This document shows, piece by piece, positions 32,206 through 40,353 of a stretch of DNA of 64,000 nt. Below the pieces are notes generated by a model that did not search any database, was not told the origin of the DNA, and saw nothing but the letters and a program-made list of their open reading frames with translations. Source of the DNA: Tritrichomonas foetus. Taxonomy: Eukaryota > Parabasalia > Tritrichomonadida > Tritrichomonadidae. The DNA is taken from positions 47,916 through 111,915 of the forward strand of contig MLAK01000393.1 in NCBI GenBank assembly GCA_001839685.1, in the 5' to 3' direction. Both the position numbers and the translations under genes were made by a program. Position 1 is the first letter of the stretch; every line of letters starts with the position of its first letter.

Positions 32206-34152
32206 ATGTTTTGTTTCTTATTTGCTTTCACATTGGCCAAACAGCCAATAACCATCATTCCACGTCCAAACTCGATCTCTGTTCTCGAGGGCCAATCATG
32301 GACCCTTACTGCTGGAATGCAAATCGGTTATGACAATTCAATTGATGGCGCTGCTGACCTCGCCAAGTTTGTCAGCAACTCACTTTACGACCCAACAGGA
32401 ATCAGGCTCGCTGTCACATCCTCCCAGCCAAAACTCGGTATTTATTTCGGAAATTCCAATGACGACGAATATCACCTTTCAATGGACGAAAACCTTGTCA
32501 CAATCCTCGCCCCAACACGCGAACTCCTCTTCGACGGCTTCCAAACCCTCCTCCAACTCCTTCCCCCACAAATCTTCTCCAATAAGACAGTATCAGGAGT
32601 TGCCTGGACCGCCCCGTGCGTTGTTGTCCACGACAAGCCACGCTTCCAGTGGAGAGGCCTCATGATTGACGTCTGCCGCCACTTTTTCGGAGTCGATGTC
32701 ATCAAGACAGTATTAAACGGAATGTCGCATTACAAATTAAACGTTCTCCACTTCCACATGACGGAAGACCAGGGATGGCGCCTCGAATTGACGAACTTCC
32801 CCAACCTCACCAAATATGGAGCCATCCGCGATGCCTCACCAAAACACCACGACGCAGGCCATCTCGACGGCATTCCATACGGCCCATACTATTTCACAGT
32901 TGAGGACATCAAAGAGATCATCAGCTATGCTGCAGAAAGATCCATCCAAATTGTCCCAGAGATTGAAATGCCGGGCCACGCCCTTGCTGCGCTCTCTGGA
33001 TATCCCCACTTCTCATGCACAGGCGGACCATTCAAGCCGCGCTGCTATTGGGGTGTTGAGCCAGACATTTTCTGTGCTGGAAACGATGGCGCCATCACCT
33101 TCCTTGAGAGCGTTTTAGATGATGTCTTGGAAATCTTCGATAATACTTTCATCCATCTTGGTGGTGATGAATGCCCACGCACACGTTGGGAGTCATGTCC
33201 AAAATGCCAGGCTAGAATGAAGGCAGAAGGATTAGACAACACTGACCAATTACAATGCTGGTTCACTCAACACTTCGCTAACTACCTTTTAGCCAAGGGA
33301 CGCAGACTCGTTGGATGGGACGAAATTTTATCAGGTGGACTTCCATTCCCAGAAAGCTCAGTCGTCATGTCATGGCGTGGAACATCTGGCGGTATCAAGG
33401 CAGCAGAACTTGGACATGATGTTGTAATGACACCAAACTCACACCTTTACCTTGACTACTGGCAATTCGCTGCACCAGAACCATATGAATACCTTTGCTG
33501 CTACACATCAACACAAAACGTTTACACATACAATCCAACAGACGGTATCGACGAGAAGTATCAACACCACATCATTGGTGTTCAAGCAAACCTTTGGACT
33601 GAATACGTTTGGGAAAGAGAAGATCTCGAATGGAAGTTCTTCCCACGTGCTTTAGCTCTCGCCGAAACAGCATGGTGCCAACACGACGATAAAAGCTGGA
33701 CAAGATTCATGCATGACTATGCAACATTAGGTAAGCACCAACTTGCTGCCTTAGGAATCCACGAAGCTGGCCTCCAATACGGAACACAAGGTACATGGGC
33801 ATCTGGTGATTTCACAGCAAACAAGTGGGTAACTATCGAATTCCCAGTTGATGAATGCCTCAACCAAAAAGGACATATCGAATGCGCTTTCATCCACACT
33901 GCTGGTGATCATGACTTCCACGTAAAGAATGTTAAATTACTCTATGCTGGTGCTGAAGCTGGAAGTGATTCACACGAAGCTATTGTTCGTGCTGAAGATT
34001 CAGAAAACAACGTTTTCTCATTCAATACACAGAGCAAGCCAGCTGAAAAAATCAGCGTTCAAGCTGAAGTTATGTGCGAAGGTGGTGATGACTGCGCTGG
34101 TACAATCTACGTTTACGCAGTTTCAATCAGTTCTTCCAACGAAGAAAACTAA
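32206..34152 (+). CDS. secreted/lysosomal beta-N-acetylhexosaminidase, GH20
   Basis: 648 residues from ATG 32206 with signal peptide MFCFLFAFTLA. An N-terminal GH20b-type domain (about 15-140) precedes the (beta/alpha)8 barrel from FQWRGLMIDVCRHF (147-160). The catalytic pair Asp321-Glu322 lies in FIHLGGDECPRTRW; substrate-assisted catalysis removes terminal GlcNAc or GalNAc from glycans. HFHMTEDQGWRLE and IVPEIEMPGHALAAL are standard barrel motifs. After the barrel there is an extra beta-rich domain of about 105 residues (WVTIEFPVDEC onward) with paired cysteines, not part of the common family layout. Codons are markedly C-ending, the strongest bias in the window beside ubiquitin-L40, suggesting abundant expression. 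The enzyme likely degrades mucin-type glycans or glycoproteins, by inference. Stop is TAAA. Confidence 0.95.
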   Translation: MFCFLFAFTLAKQPITIIPRPNSISVLEGQSWTLTAGMQIGYDNSIDGAADLAKFVSNSLYDPTGIRLAVTSSQPKLGIYFGNSNDDEYHLSMDENLVTILAPTRELLFDGFQTLLQLLPPQIFSNKTVSGVAWTAPCVVVHDKPRFQWRGLMIDVCRHFFGVDVIKTVLNGMSHYKLNVLHFHMTEDQGWRLELTNFPNLTKYGAIRDASPKHHDAGHLDGIPYGPYYFTVEDIKEIISYAAERSIQIVPEIEMPGHALAALSGYPHFSCTGGPFKPRCYWGVEPDIFCAGNDGAITFLESVLDDVLEIFDNTFIHLGGDECPRTRWESCPKCQARMKAEGLDNTDQLQCWFTQHFANYLLAKGRRLVGWDEILSGGLPFPESSVVMSWRGTSGGIKAAELGHDVVMTPNSHLYLDYWQFAAPEPYEYLCCYTSTQNVYTYNPTDGIDEKYQHHIIGVQANLWTEYVWEREDLEWKFFPRALALAETAWCQHDDKSWTRFMHDYATLGKHQLAALGIHEAGLQYGTQGTWASGDFTANKWVTIEFPVDECLNQKGHIECAFIHTAGDHDFHVKNVKLLYAGAEAGSDSHEAIVRAEDSENNVFSFNTQSKPAEKISVQAEVMCEGGDDCAGTIYVYAVSISSSNEEN

Positions 34153-34570
34153 AGAATTTACTGCAGTTTAATTCAATTTGTATATTTTTAAAAATTTAAT
34201 ATTGACACTTTCTTTTTTTTCCCCTTAATAGTTAGTTTCGGTTCATCATATCTAAACCATGAAATATAAATGAATTATGAAGCGAATAAATTAATTATGA
34301 AGCGAATAAATTAATTATGAAGCAAATAAATGATCTTGGTGTGTAGGATTTTCTTTTTCCAAAATCATTTTGGGGATAAGCGCGAGCCAGAACCTATAAT
34401 ATTAAAAAATTCATAGAAAATTCGAATTAAAATCAGGCATCTTTATAATAAAACACAAACTTCAGATGGTGAACAAAAATTTCATTTTCAAGGCATAAAA
34501 TGAAATTTTGCACAGAAATTCATTTCAAACATGAAGATCAAATTCCATTTTCCACATATAATATACCATT
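34153..34570. other. convergent intergenic spacer with 20-bp tandem repeat
   Basis: Holds three 20-bp repeats at 34273-34332 between the 3' ends of the hexosaminidase and phosphatase genes. Otherwise AT-rich with no gene. Confidence 0.6.
34273..34332. repeat. three 20-bp tandem repeats
   Basis: Unit aattatgaagcgaataaatt is repeated exactly at 34273 and 34293 and with two changes at 34313. Each unit contains AATAAA and TAAA. Confidence 0.9.
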
Positions 34571-35758
34571 TTAAGATATACGAAGCTGGGGAATGATTGG
34601 AACTGCCAAGGATCCTGTTGTTGTTGTTTTTGTAGACGAAAACATTTTGAGTTGCTTTGATGGTGATAACTTTCCAAAATTTCTGCGGTCAGATGATATC
34701 CTAGTTGGACTCTTCATCGAGAAGCAGAGTGCCACTAGTGGTTTAGGTAAAACAAGACGCACCAATGGAACTGACATCGAAGATGAGGTTAATTCAACAT
34801 TAGTAAAATTCGCCATATTTTTGGTTAGCCTTCTAACTGGATCAAAGTAATACTGCAAAACTTCTCCTTCTTCTGTAATTTTAACAATTCCACAAGAATT
34901 CGTTTGTTGGTCGCAATAGTTTGACGATGAGAAAATTGTATAACACGATGAGTTCATTATTGTATCTACACCATTCATCACACATTGGTGGCCTCTCATA
35001 ATTCTCAGAATCTGGTTTTTCATTAAAAAGTTATGTAATGCAATACAACCAAATAGTTGCCCTTTTCCTCGTGGGTTTTCTAAATATATCGATGATCGAT
35101 CAGTTGGATCCGACCACATAACGTCACAAATAATTGGATTCGAAAAATCCACAATTGGCCTTGGAATTTTTTCAAGTGACGATATCGATCCAAAGTTGGT
35201 TGAGATTCCACCATGCACACACAAAGTGGTTTCACCAATGATGGCCGCAATTGGCATGTAATTAAATAAATCGTTGAAACTTTCGTAAATTGACGCGCAG
35301 TTCGGGTAGTCATCCATAATTTGTTGATAGAATCCGTATTTTAGATTTACGCTTCTAAATTCATGGTTTCCTCGAATGAGGAATATATCTTTTGGAAAGA
35401 GAACGTATAAAGCTAGCAATAGAGTGATGACTTCTATTGAAAAGTCCCCTCTGTCAACGTAGTCGCCTAAAAACACAATTTTTCGATATCCTGGCCCTTT
35501 CGTATGTTTTAATATCATCAAAAGATCAACTATCGAGCCGTGAAGATCGCCAACAACATATGTTCCATTTGGTACTCGAGTAACGATGTCTTCCTTCATC
35601 ATTTTTTCTTTGGCGAGTTCAATTAATTCTGTTAATATGAATTTGGAAAACTTTGGAATTTCGATTTCAGTGCCAATTGAGAGGGCTGATAGATTTTTTC
35701 GCATGTATATTGATCGATACTTCATGTAAACGATTTCAGCAGCAAACTTTTCATTCAT
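34571..35758 (-). CDS. PP1-like serine/threonine protein phosphatase, divergent
   Basis: 395 residues from ATG 35758 (the frame extends four codons to a TTG, not used). All metal and active-site motifs of the PPP family are present: GDLHG (70-74), GDYVDRG (98-104), RGNHE (129-133) and HGG (182-184), with the late SSSNYCD in place of SAPNYC. GFYQQIMDDYP replaces the PP1 GFYDEC segment, so regulatory surfaces are changed. The C-terminal 85 residues are a Ser/Thr/Lys-rich tail beyond the catalytic core of about 300. Dephosphorylation of Ser/Thr residues in the cytosol or nucleus is expected. Trichomonads hold many PP1-like paralogues. Stop is TAAA. Confidence 0.93.
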   Translation of the reverse strand: MNEKFAAEIVYMKYRSIYMRKNLSALSIGTEIEIPKFSKFILTELIELAKEKMMKEDIVTRVPNGTYVVGDLHGSIVDLLMILKHTKGPGYRKIVFLGDYVDRGDFSIEVITLLLALYVLFPKDIFLIRGNHEFRSVNLKYGFYQQIMDDYPNCASIYESFNDLFNYMPIAAIIGETTLCVHGGISTNFGSISSLEKIPRPIVDFSNPIICDVMWSDPTDRSSIYLENPRGKGQLFGCIALHNFLMKNQILRIMRGHQCVMNGVDTIMNSSCYTIFSSSNYCDQQTNSCGIVKITEEGEVLQYYFDPVRRLTKNMANFTNVELTSSSMSVPLVRLVLPKPLVALCFSMKSPTRISSDRRNFGKLSPSKQLKMFSSTKTTTTGSLAVPIIPQLRIS

Positions 35759-36275
35759 TGGAGGCTCCAATTAAATTGCACCACAATATGATTGAATTAA
35801 TTCAAAATGAAAGGTTAATTCTGGGTCAAATTGTTATTTAGAACTATCCCATTTCCAAAATTTCCGAATATAAATTTTCTCTGAAATAATTATGAGATGA
35901 ATCAAATTCCTCAAACTTTTTTGAAAGTCATTTTTCTATTTTCTATTAAATTGAATAAGCAAACCTTTCGAACATTGAAATATGTATGAAAAAAATTCAG
36001 AAAATTGTAAAGGATTTATAACAAAATTCAATTAGGTTTTCAATACTCCAGAATAAGATGAATTTTTTTATGTGCCTCCATGATTTCCAGATACAAACTG
36101 ATTTACTCACTCATTAATGTATCATTTTCACATCAATTGTTTGTTTATTATGGTGACTCAAAACAATAAAAACCATGTTTTTGAACCACACCGCGATGAT
36201 AGGAAAAATGGTTTAAAATTGGCGGCCATTCAATTTTGAATACATTTCGCCATTTTTTTGAGTGCATTTTTCCCA

Positions 36276-36306
36276 GTTAAGTGAGAAAATTTTTTTCTCG
36301 CTTAAC
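36276..36306. repeat. 14-bp stem hairpin
   Basis: gttaagtgagaaaa (36276-36289) pairs with ttttctcgcttaac (36293-36306) with one mismatch (a possible G-U pair) and a 3-nt loop. Confidence 0.6.
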
Positions 36307-36505
36307 CTATCTCATTGAAGTCTCCAGAAGCCAGTGAGTTTGCTGAATATATAAACTAATATTTTAACCATTTCTATGTAGAGCCATCATTGAAATTATG
36401 TTTCAAAAATGTAACCATTTTTCAATGGAAATGTTTTCAAAAAATTCTTGAAGGAAAAAAATTTCTATTTATCATAAATTTTGTATCAACATAGAGTAAT
36501 TTTTA

Positions 36506-36646
36506 TTTTTGGTGAGTTCTGTATACCTCCCTCCGGTCGATCTAAAGAACTCACCCAAAGAGTGAATGATAGATCAGAGGAAATTTATTTCGACTTAGTT
36601 AGCTGTGATACTAAGTAAGATCATTTTCTACAGAACTCATCAAAAA
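36506..36646. mobile_element. MITE-like element with 18-bp terminal inverted repeats and TA flanks
   Basis: Left end tttttggtgagttctgta (36506-36523) and right end tacagaactcatcaaaaa (36629-36646) are inverted repeats matching at 17 of 18 positions. Both ends abut TA (36504-36505 and 36647-36648), as expected for Tc1/mariner-type insertion. Inside, agaactcacc (36546-36555) is a perfect inverted copy of ggtgagttct in the left end, and gatcta/tagatc and cttagt/actaag form further small stems. The element is more GC-rich than its surroundings and has no coding capacity. A structured non-coding RNA with a terminal stem is the main alternative. Confidence 0.55.
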
Positions 36647-37187
36647 TATAACTGACTACATTGAATATTCAACTGTCTCTCATTTATTTGTTGTATTCCA
36701 AATATTGGGTAAAAGAACAGATTGGCAAACTAATGATTTCGACTTGATGAAACTTCACTCTTTTCAAAATTCTACAATTTATTTAAAAAATCCAGAAAAT
36801 ATACTCCCAAATTTGTGAAGAAACCATTCATTTTTTTACAGTTAATTTTATGCATTTTAACTTGTGAAACATTTCTCAAAATGGCGCATTTTATTCAGAA
36901 CGAAATCGGTGGTTTAAGTGAATGACTTTTGATACTATTTTTTCTAAGAATACACGAAAATACAACTGTAAACAACATGTATCATTATCAAAGATACAAA
37001 GAAAATATTCGATTTTTGCTGTGATGGATTCCTGTGATTTTTATCATTAAAAACTAGTTCATTCCATAAATAAACAATAAAATTATATATATTACATCAT
37101 GTTCATGCAATTACAACTTGTTCATACAATTACATCTTATAAATAGTGAAAATAATTAAGTAATATCAAGATTTGATTCATTCTATT

Positions 37188-38243
37188 TTAATAAACAAAT
37201 TTCGGTGGAGGCTCACGAATTTGAATGAGAATTTGGTTAAGGTCATATTCATCTGTTGAAACAGGCTGCGAATTCCTGTCCCTCATTTCTTTAATTTCAA
37301 ACCAAAATTCTCTCAAACACAAAAGTGGATTTTCCGGTTTTATTTCCAAGACATGATCAAGCATTTCCGCAACTATTGTTTTAAAATTAGGATGTTTAAT
37401 GGTATATTCTCGAGCTTCTTCCAATGTAATGCTTTCATCCAATTTCACAATAAAGCTACCCAGTGGAAATGGAGTGATTTTCTTTCTTTTTCTTTTTCGA
37501 GATTTATCACCAATTGAATAAATTGGTGCTTGTTTTTCTACTTTCTTTGGTTCATAAATATCTGGCGGTGGATTATTTCTTCTATCCATTAACCACTCAC
37601 AACGAATTGTTGGACATGTGAACTGAAATTTGGGATTTCTTCGCAAAACAAAATCTGGTGTATATTGGCCAGGCCCTGGGTTTCCATTTTCATATACTGT
37701 TGGCTTTTTATCACCTATTTTAATAGTATTTTTAGTAAAGTTTGTTCTCGGAATATATTTGCATGGTGGAACATCATAAATTTGGAAAAATTTTTGATTG
37801 TCCAAACTGCCAATTCCTTTAGGTATGTTAGCTGGAAAGATTGTTGAGTCGATGTAATCAATATTTGTGGTCATTGGCGCAATAATTTCACCATGGATTG
37901 TATTTGGCATTGTCGGCTTCAATCTCTTGTCGATTGGCGCAGCAGGAACTTCGTAGTCACCTGGTGCCGGCGTTGGCGGTGGAATCTTTGGCGGTTTCCG
38001 TGAACTTTTGATGGCGATTTTGGGGCCATCCCCAAAGCGCTCAGTATCGACTCCAACGTAAAAGTCGATTTCTTCTGGCTTGTAGGGCTGCCTCCGCTTG
38101 ACTGGACGGTTGATTATTGAAGTTGCAGGACGATTTGATTTACGCGAGCGAGTTGTGAACAATTGAGTATCTGGTCGAGTTTGTTTCAATCTGGATGCTC
38201 CCTTTACGGGACGATGCTGGGACTGCGCTGTTTTGGCCCTCAT
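37188..38243 (-). CDS. STPGR (sperm-tail PG-rich/SHIPPO-type) repeat protein
   Basis: 351 residues from ATG 38243. PG-rich repeats with Tyr after Pro-Gly-x are seen: TPAPGDYEVP (about 91-100), NPGPGQYTPDF (about 188-198) and a degenerate PPPDIYEP. Repeats of this kind occur in outer dense fibre protein 3 and other microtubule-associated proteins of axonemes, and trichomonads have flagella plus an axostyle. The N-terminal 60 residues are strongly basic (RPVKRRQPYKP), suiting tubulin binding. The C-terminal 110 residues are helical and charged. Role in flagellar or axostylar microtubules is inference. The ATG lies within TCCATTTTTAATG. Stop is TAAA. Confidence 0.65.
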   Translation of the reverse strand: MRAKTAQSQHRPVKGASRLKQTRPDTQLFTTRSRKSNRPATSIINRPVKRRQPYKPEEIDFYVGVDTERFGDGPKIAIKSSRKPPKIPPPTPAPGDYEVPAAPIDKRLKPTMPNTIHGEIIAPMTTNIDYIDSTIFPANIPKGIGSLDNQKFFQIYDVPPCKYIPRTNFTKNTIKIGDKKPTVYENGNPGPGQYTPDFVLRRNPKFQFTCPTIRCEWLMDRRNNPPPDIYEPKKVEKQAPIYSIGDKSRKRKRKKITPFPLGSFIVKLDESITLEEAREYTIKHPNFKTIVAEMLDHVLEIKPENPLLCLREFWFEIKEMRDRNSQPVSTDEYDLNQILIQIREPPPKFVY

Positions 38244-38652
38244 TAAAAATGGAAATTCTGCTTTTGTGGAGAAAAATGTACGTTAACAAATAGACCTTTT
38301 CTGAATATAAATGGCCAAATATGAAAAACGATGATAAGATAAACGGTTACTGGTTAAATGTCCTTCAAATATAATAACGGTTACCAGGTAAAATCGGTAA
38401 ATTGTGAAATTTTGTTATCAGTTCACCTTTCCAATCTATATTTCCATGAATAGTTTTTTTTTTCCACAGAAACTCTTTCTAAAAGTAGGTGATTCAAAAA
38501 AGTCTAGTTAAAGTAAATACCTGGAATTGGTAAGGTGAAACCACATATTTTTTGATCAAAATGTGATTGGAACTTTATTTAACCATTATTTGACCTTACC
38601 CGTTACACATCCACCATTTTTTAAATTCATTTCTTGTTTGCACCTGGAAGCA
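38244..38652. promoter_or_regulatory. divergent promoter with paired AACGGTTAC motifs
   Basis: Spacer between the divergent STPGR and acyltransferase genes. AACGGTTAC occurs at 38342-38350 and again at 38376-38384 in the same orientation, 34 bp apart; it fits the Myb core (Y/A)AACGG. An Inr-like site lies at 38627-38639. Confidence 0.35.
38627..38639 (+). promoter_or_regulatory. Inr-like element of acyltransferase paralogue 2
   Basis: tcatttcttgttt matches TCAYTWY of the trichomonad initiator, with the A 24 nt before ATG 38653. Its position supports that ATG over the GTG at 38563. Confidence 0.35.
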
Positions 38653-40050
38653 ATGATTGGAGAATCAAGAGCAATAACAAACTTTGAGAAGGGATTCATC
38701 AGAACTAATGAGCGAATGCAGTTCGCATTGATTGTAAATGATAAATCGCTCATCCAACAAATTGCTGAAAGCTTCAAGAAAGAAATCATTGCATTTAGAT
38801 TAAAAGTTGAAGGCGACCGTTTAATCACAACTAATGACGAACCAAAAATTTATTCACTTCCAAAAGAAGTTGAGAGTGCGCAAGAAGCAGCTTCATTCAT
38901 TGGTTCAATTCCTCTTGATTTTTCAAAATCACTTGGTATTCTTGCTATTGGGGAGAATTCAATAGCAGTTTCTACTTCACATATGGTTACAGATGGAGGT
39001 TTCTTTGTTGAACTTTTCAATCGAACTCTTTCAAATTTATCAAATTTAACAAATTCAACAAAAACAGTTAAAATTGGTCTTCCAAGACCAGCAGAAAAGA
39101 TTTTTGAAAAACAATTTTCTTTAATCAAAGGAAATTTAAGTGAAGAAGAAATTTTGAAACAAGCAGTTTCTTCTTATAATGTTGAACTTGCAACAATTCC
39201 TCATTGTCGTTGGAGTGATTCTTCTTCTTTCAAATCCTTTCTTAAATCTTCTTTTTTACCTTCTTCTTTATTATATAAATATCAGAATGCAGATAAAAGT
39301 CTTTGTAGTTATTTCAATTTTGAAAATCCAGCAAATGAATTTGAATTTTTCCGAAGTAAAACAGGACTTTCCGAATCATATTGGACTATGTGGCCACTTT
39401 CCCTTCTTGCACTTGATAATGGAAATTCGAAATCATCAACATTTAGCCGATTTGGAGTGAGTACATGTGTTGATCTTCGTGGTGTTATGCGAGAACTTGG
39501 TCTTCCAGTTGATCATACCGTTGGAAATAATTTTATTGATTTAAATGTTTGTATTAATTCATTAAATGATAATTTTGAAGAAACTGATGTTTCTAAGAAG
39601 ACTGTTCGTGAAGTTGGTCAACTTCTTCGTAAAACATTAAATACTAAACGAACAAATAATCATCGTGGCCTTTTTGATGCCTACAATTCAATGCGCGCTG
39701 GTTTCTCTCTTCCTGAAGGTCGAGAAACAGTTACAGCAGAAATCTCCAACATTGGCAGATTTGATCTTAAGCCACCACTTCTTGACTGTTGGGTTGAGCA
39801 AACAATGAAAAGTGAGTATGCTAGTGGATTCTCTTGCATCAGTGCTTTCTCAAAGAACAAGTTTGGAGTGAACACAATTGTAACACGATTCCAAAAGCCA
39901 CCAACGATTAGTGACGTTGAAGGAAATTTACTTGTTCGTGGCCTATTACATGGAATGAAGAACATCCCAGTTGATGTGACAATGGAAACTGCAGTGGAAG
40001 AGATTAGTCGCTTCCAATCACAGCTTCGCAAAGAAATCACAAAACCATAA
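38653..40050 (+). CDS. HxxxDG acyltransferase-like protein, paralogue 2
   Basis: 465 residues from ATG 38653. The catalytic-type motif is HMVTDGG in STSHMVTDGGFF. It aligns along its length with the minus-strand gene at 13768-15012: same N-terminal start (MIGESRAITNFEKG against MSIKYRPASHFELG), KEVESAQEAASF against PQVENVQDACEWF, and STCVDLR in both. It is about 50 residues longer, mostly in the segment before STCVDLR. The fold is that of CoA-dependent acyltransferases (chloramphenicol acetyltransferase/condensation/BAHD superfamily); the alcohol-acetyltransferase-like subgroup is the best guess. No signal peptide is seen. A deleted relic of this subtype is at 43474-43823. Stop is TAAA. Confidence 0.7.
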   Translation: MIGESRAITNFEKGFIRTNERMQFALIVNDKSLIQQIAESFKKEIIAFRLKVEGDRLITTNDEPKIYSLPKEVESAQEAASFIGSIPLDFSKSLGILAIGENSIAVSTSHMVTDGGFFVELFNRTLSNLSNLTNSTKTVKIGLPRPAEKIFEKQFSLIKGNLSEEEILKQAVSSYNVELATIPHCRWSDSSSFKSFLKSSFLPSSLLYKYQNADKSLCSYFNFENPANEFEFFRSKTGLSESYWTMWPLSLLALDNGNSKSSTFSRFGVSTCVDLRGVMRELGLPVDHTVGNNFIDLNVCINSLNDNFEETDVSKKTVREVGQLLRKTLNTKRTNNHRGLFDAYNSMRAGFSLPEGRETVTAEISNIGRFDLKPPLLDCWVEQTMKSEYASGFSCISAFSKNKFGVNTIVTRFQKPPTISDVEGNLLVRGLLHGMKNIPVDVTMETAVEEISRFQSQLRKEITKP

Positions 40051-40353
40051 ATTATTTTAGGAAAGCAACAACAAATACTCTTAATAATCTAAATATTATT
40101 TTTTATTTTTATTTTTTTATTTTTATGATAATAATATCAATGAATTGTTTAAATAAATATTATATTATTAATTATGACATTGCTATGAGACAATGACAAT
40201 GTGTATTACTTAAGGCATTCGATATCATTTGAGATCTCAAAAAATAGGGTAAACAAAAATATATATACTCAAGATAAAATACATTTTTTTTATGATTATT
40301 GTAAATTAATTGAATAATTTAATCGCACATGGTAATTTACATAAAAAAGTATT
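40051..40353. other. convergent intergenic spacer
   Basis: Very AT-rich, with runs such as tttatttttttattttt; no gene. Confidence 0.5.

Larger units (their letters stand above)
35759..37187. other. intergenic, with MITE-like element and hairpin
   Basis: No gene. Holds a hairpin at 36276-36306 and a 141-bp element with terminal inverted repeats at 36506-36646. Confidence 0.65.

Noticed and set aside
36506..36646. snRNA, tRNA or SRP RNA gene in the structured segment
   Set aside because: No U1/U2/U4/U5/U6 landmark sequences, and no proper A and B boxes at tRNA spacing; terminal inverted repeats with TA flanks fit a MITE better.
38563..38652. Upstream GTG start for acyltransferase 2
   Set aside because: Paralogue alignment and the Inr-like site at 38627 both point to ATG 38653.
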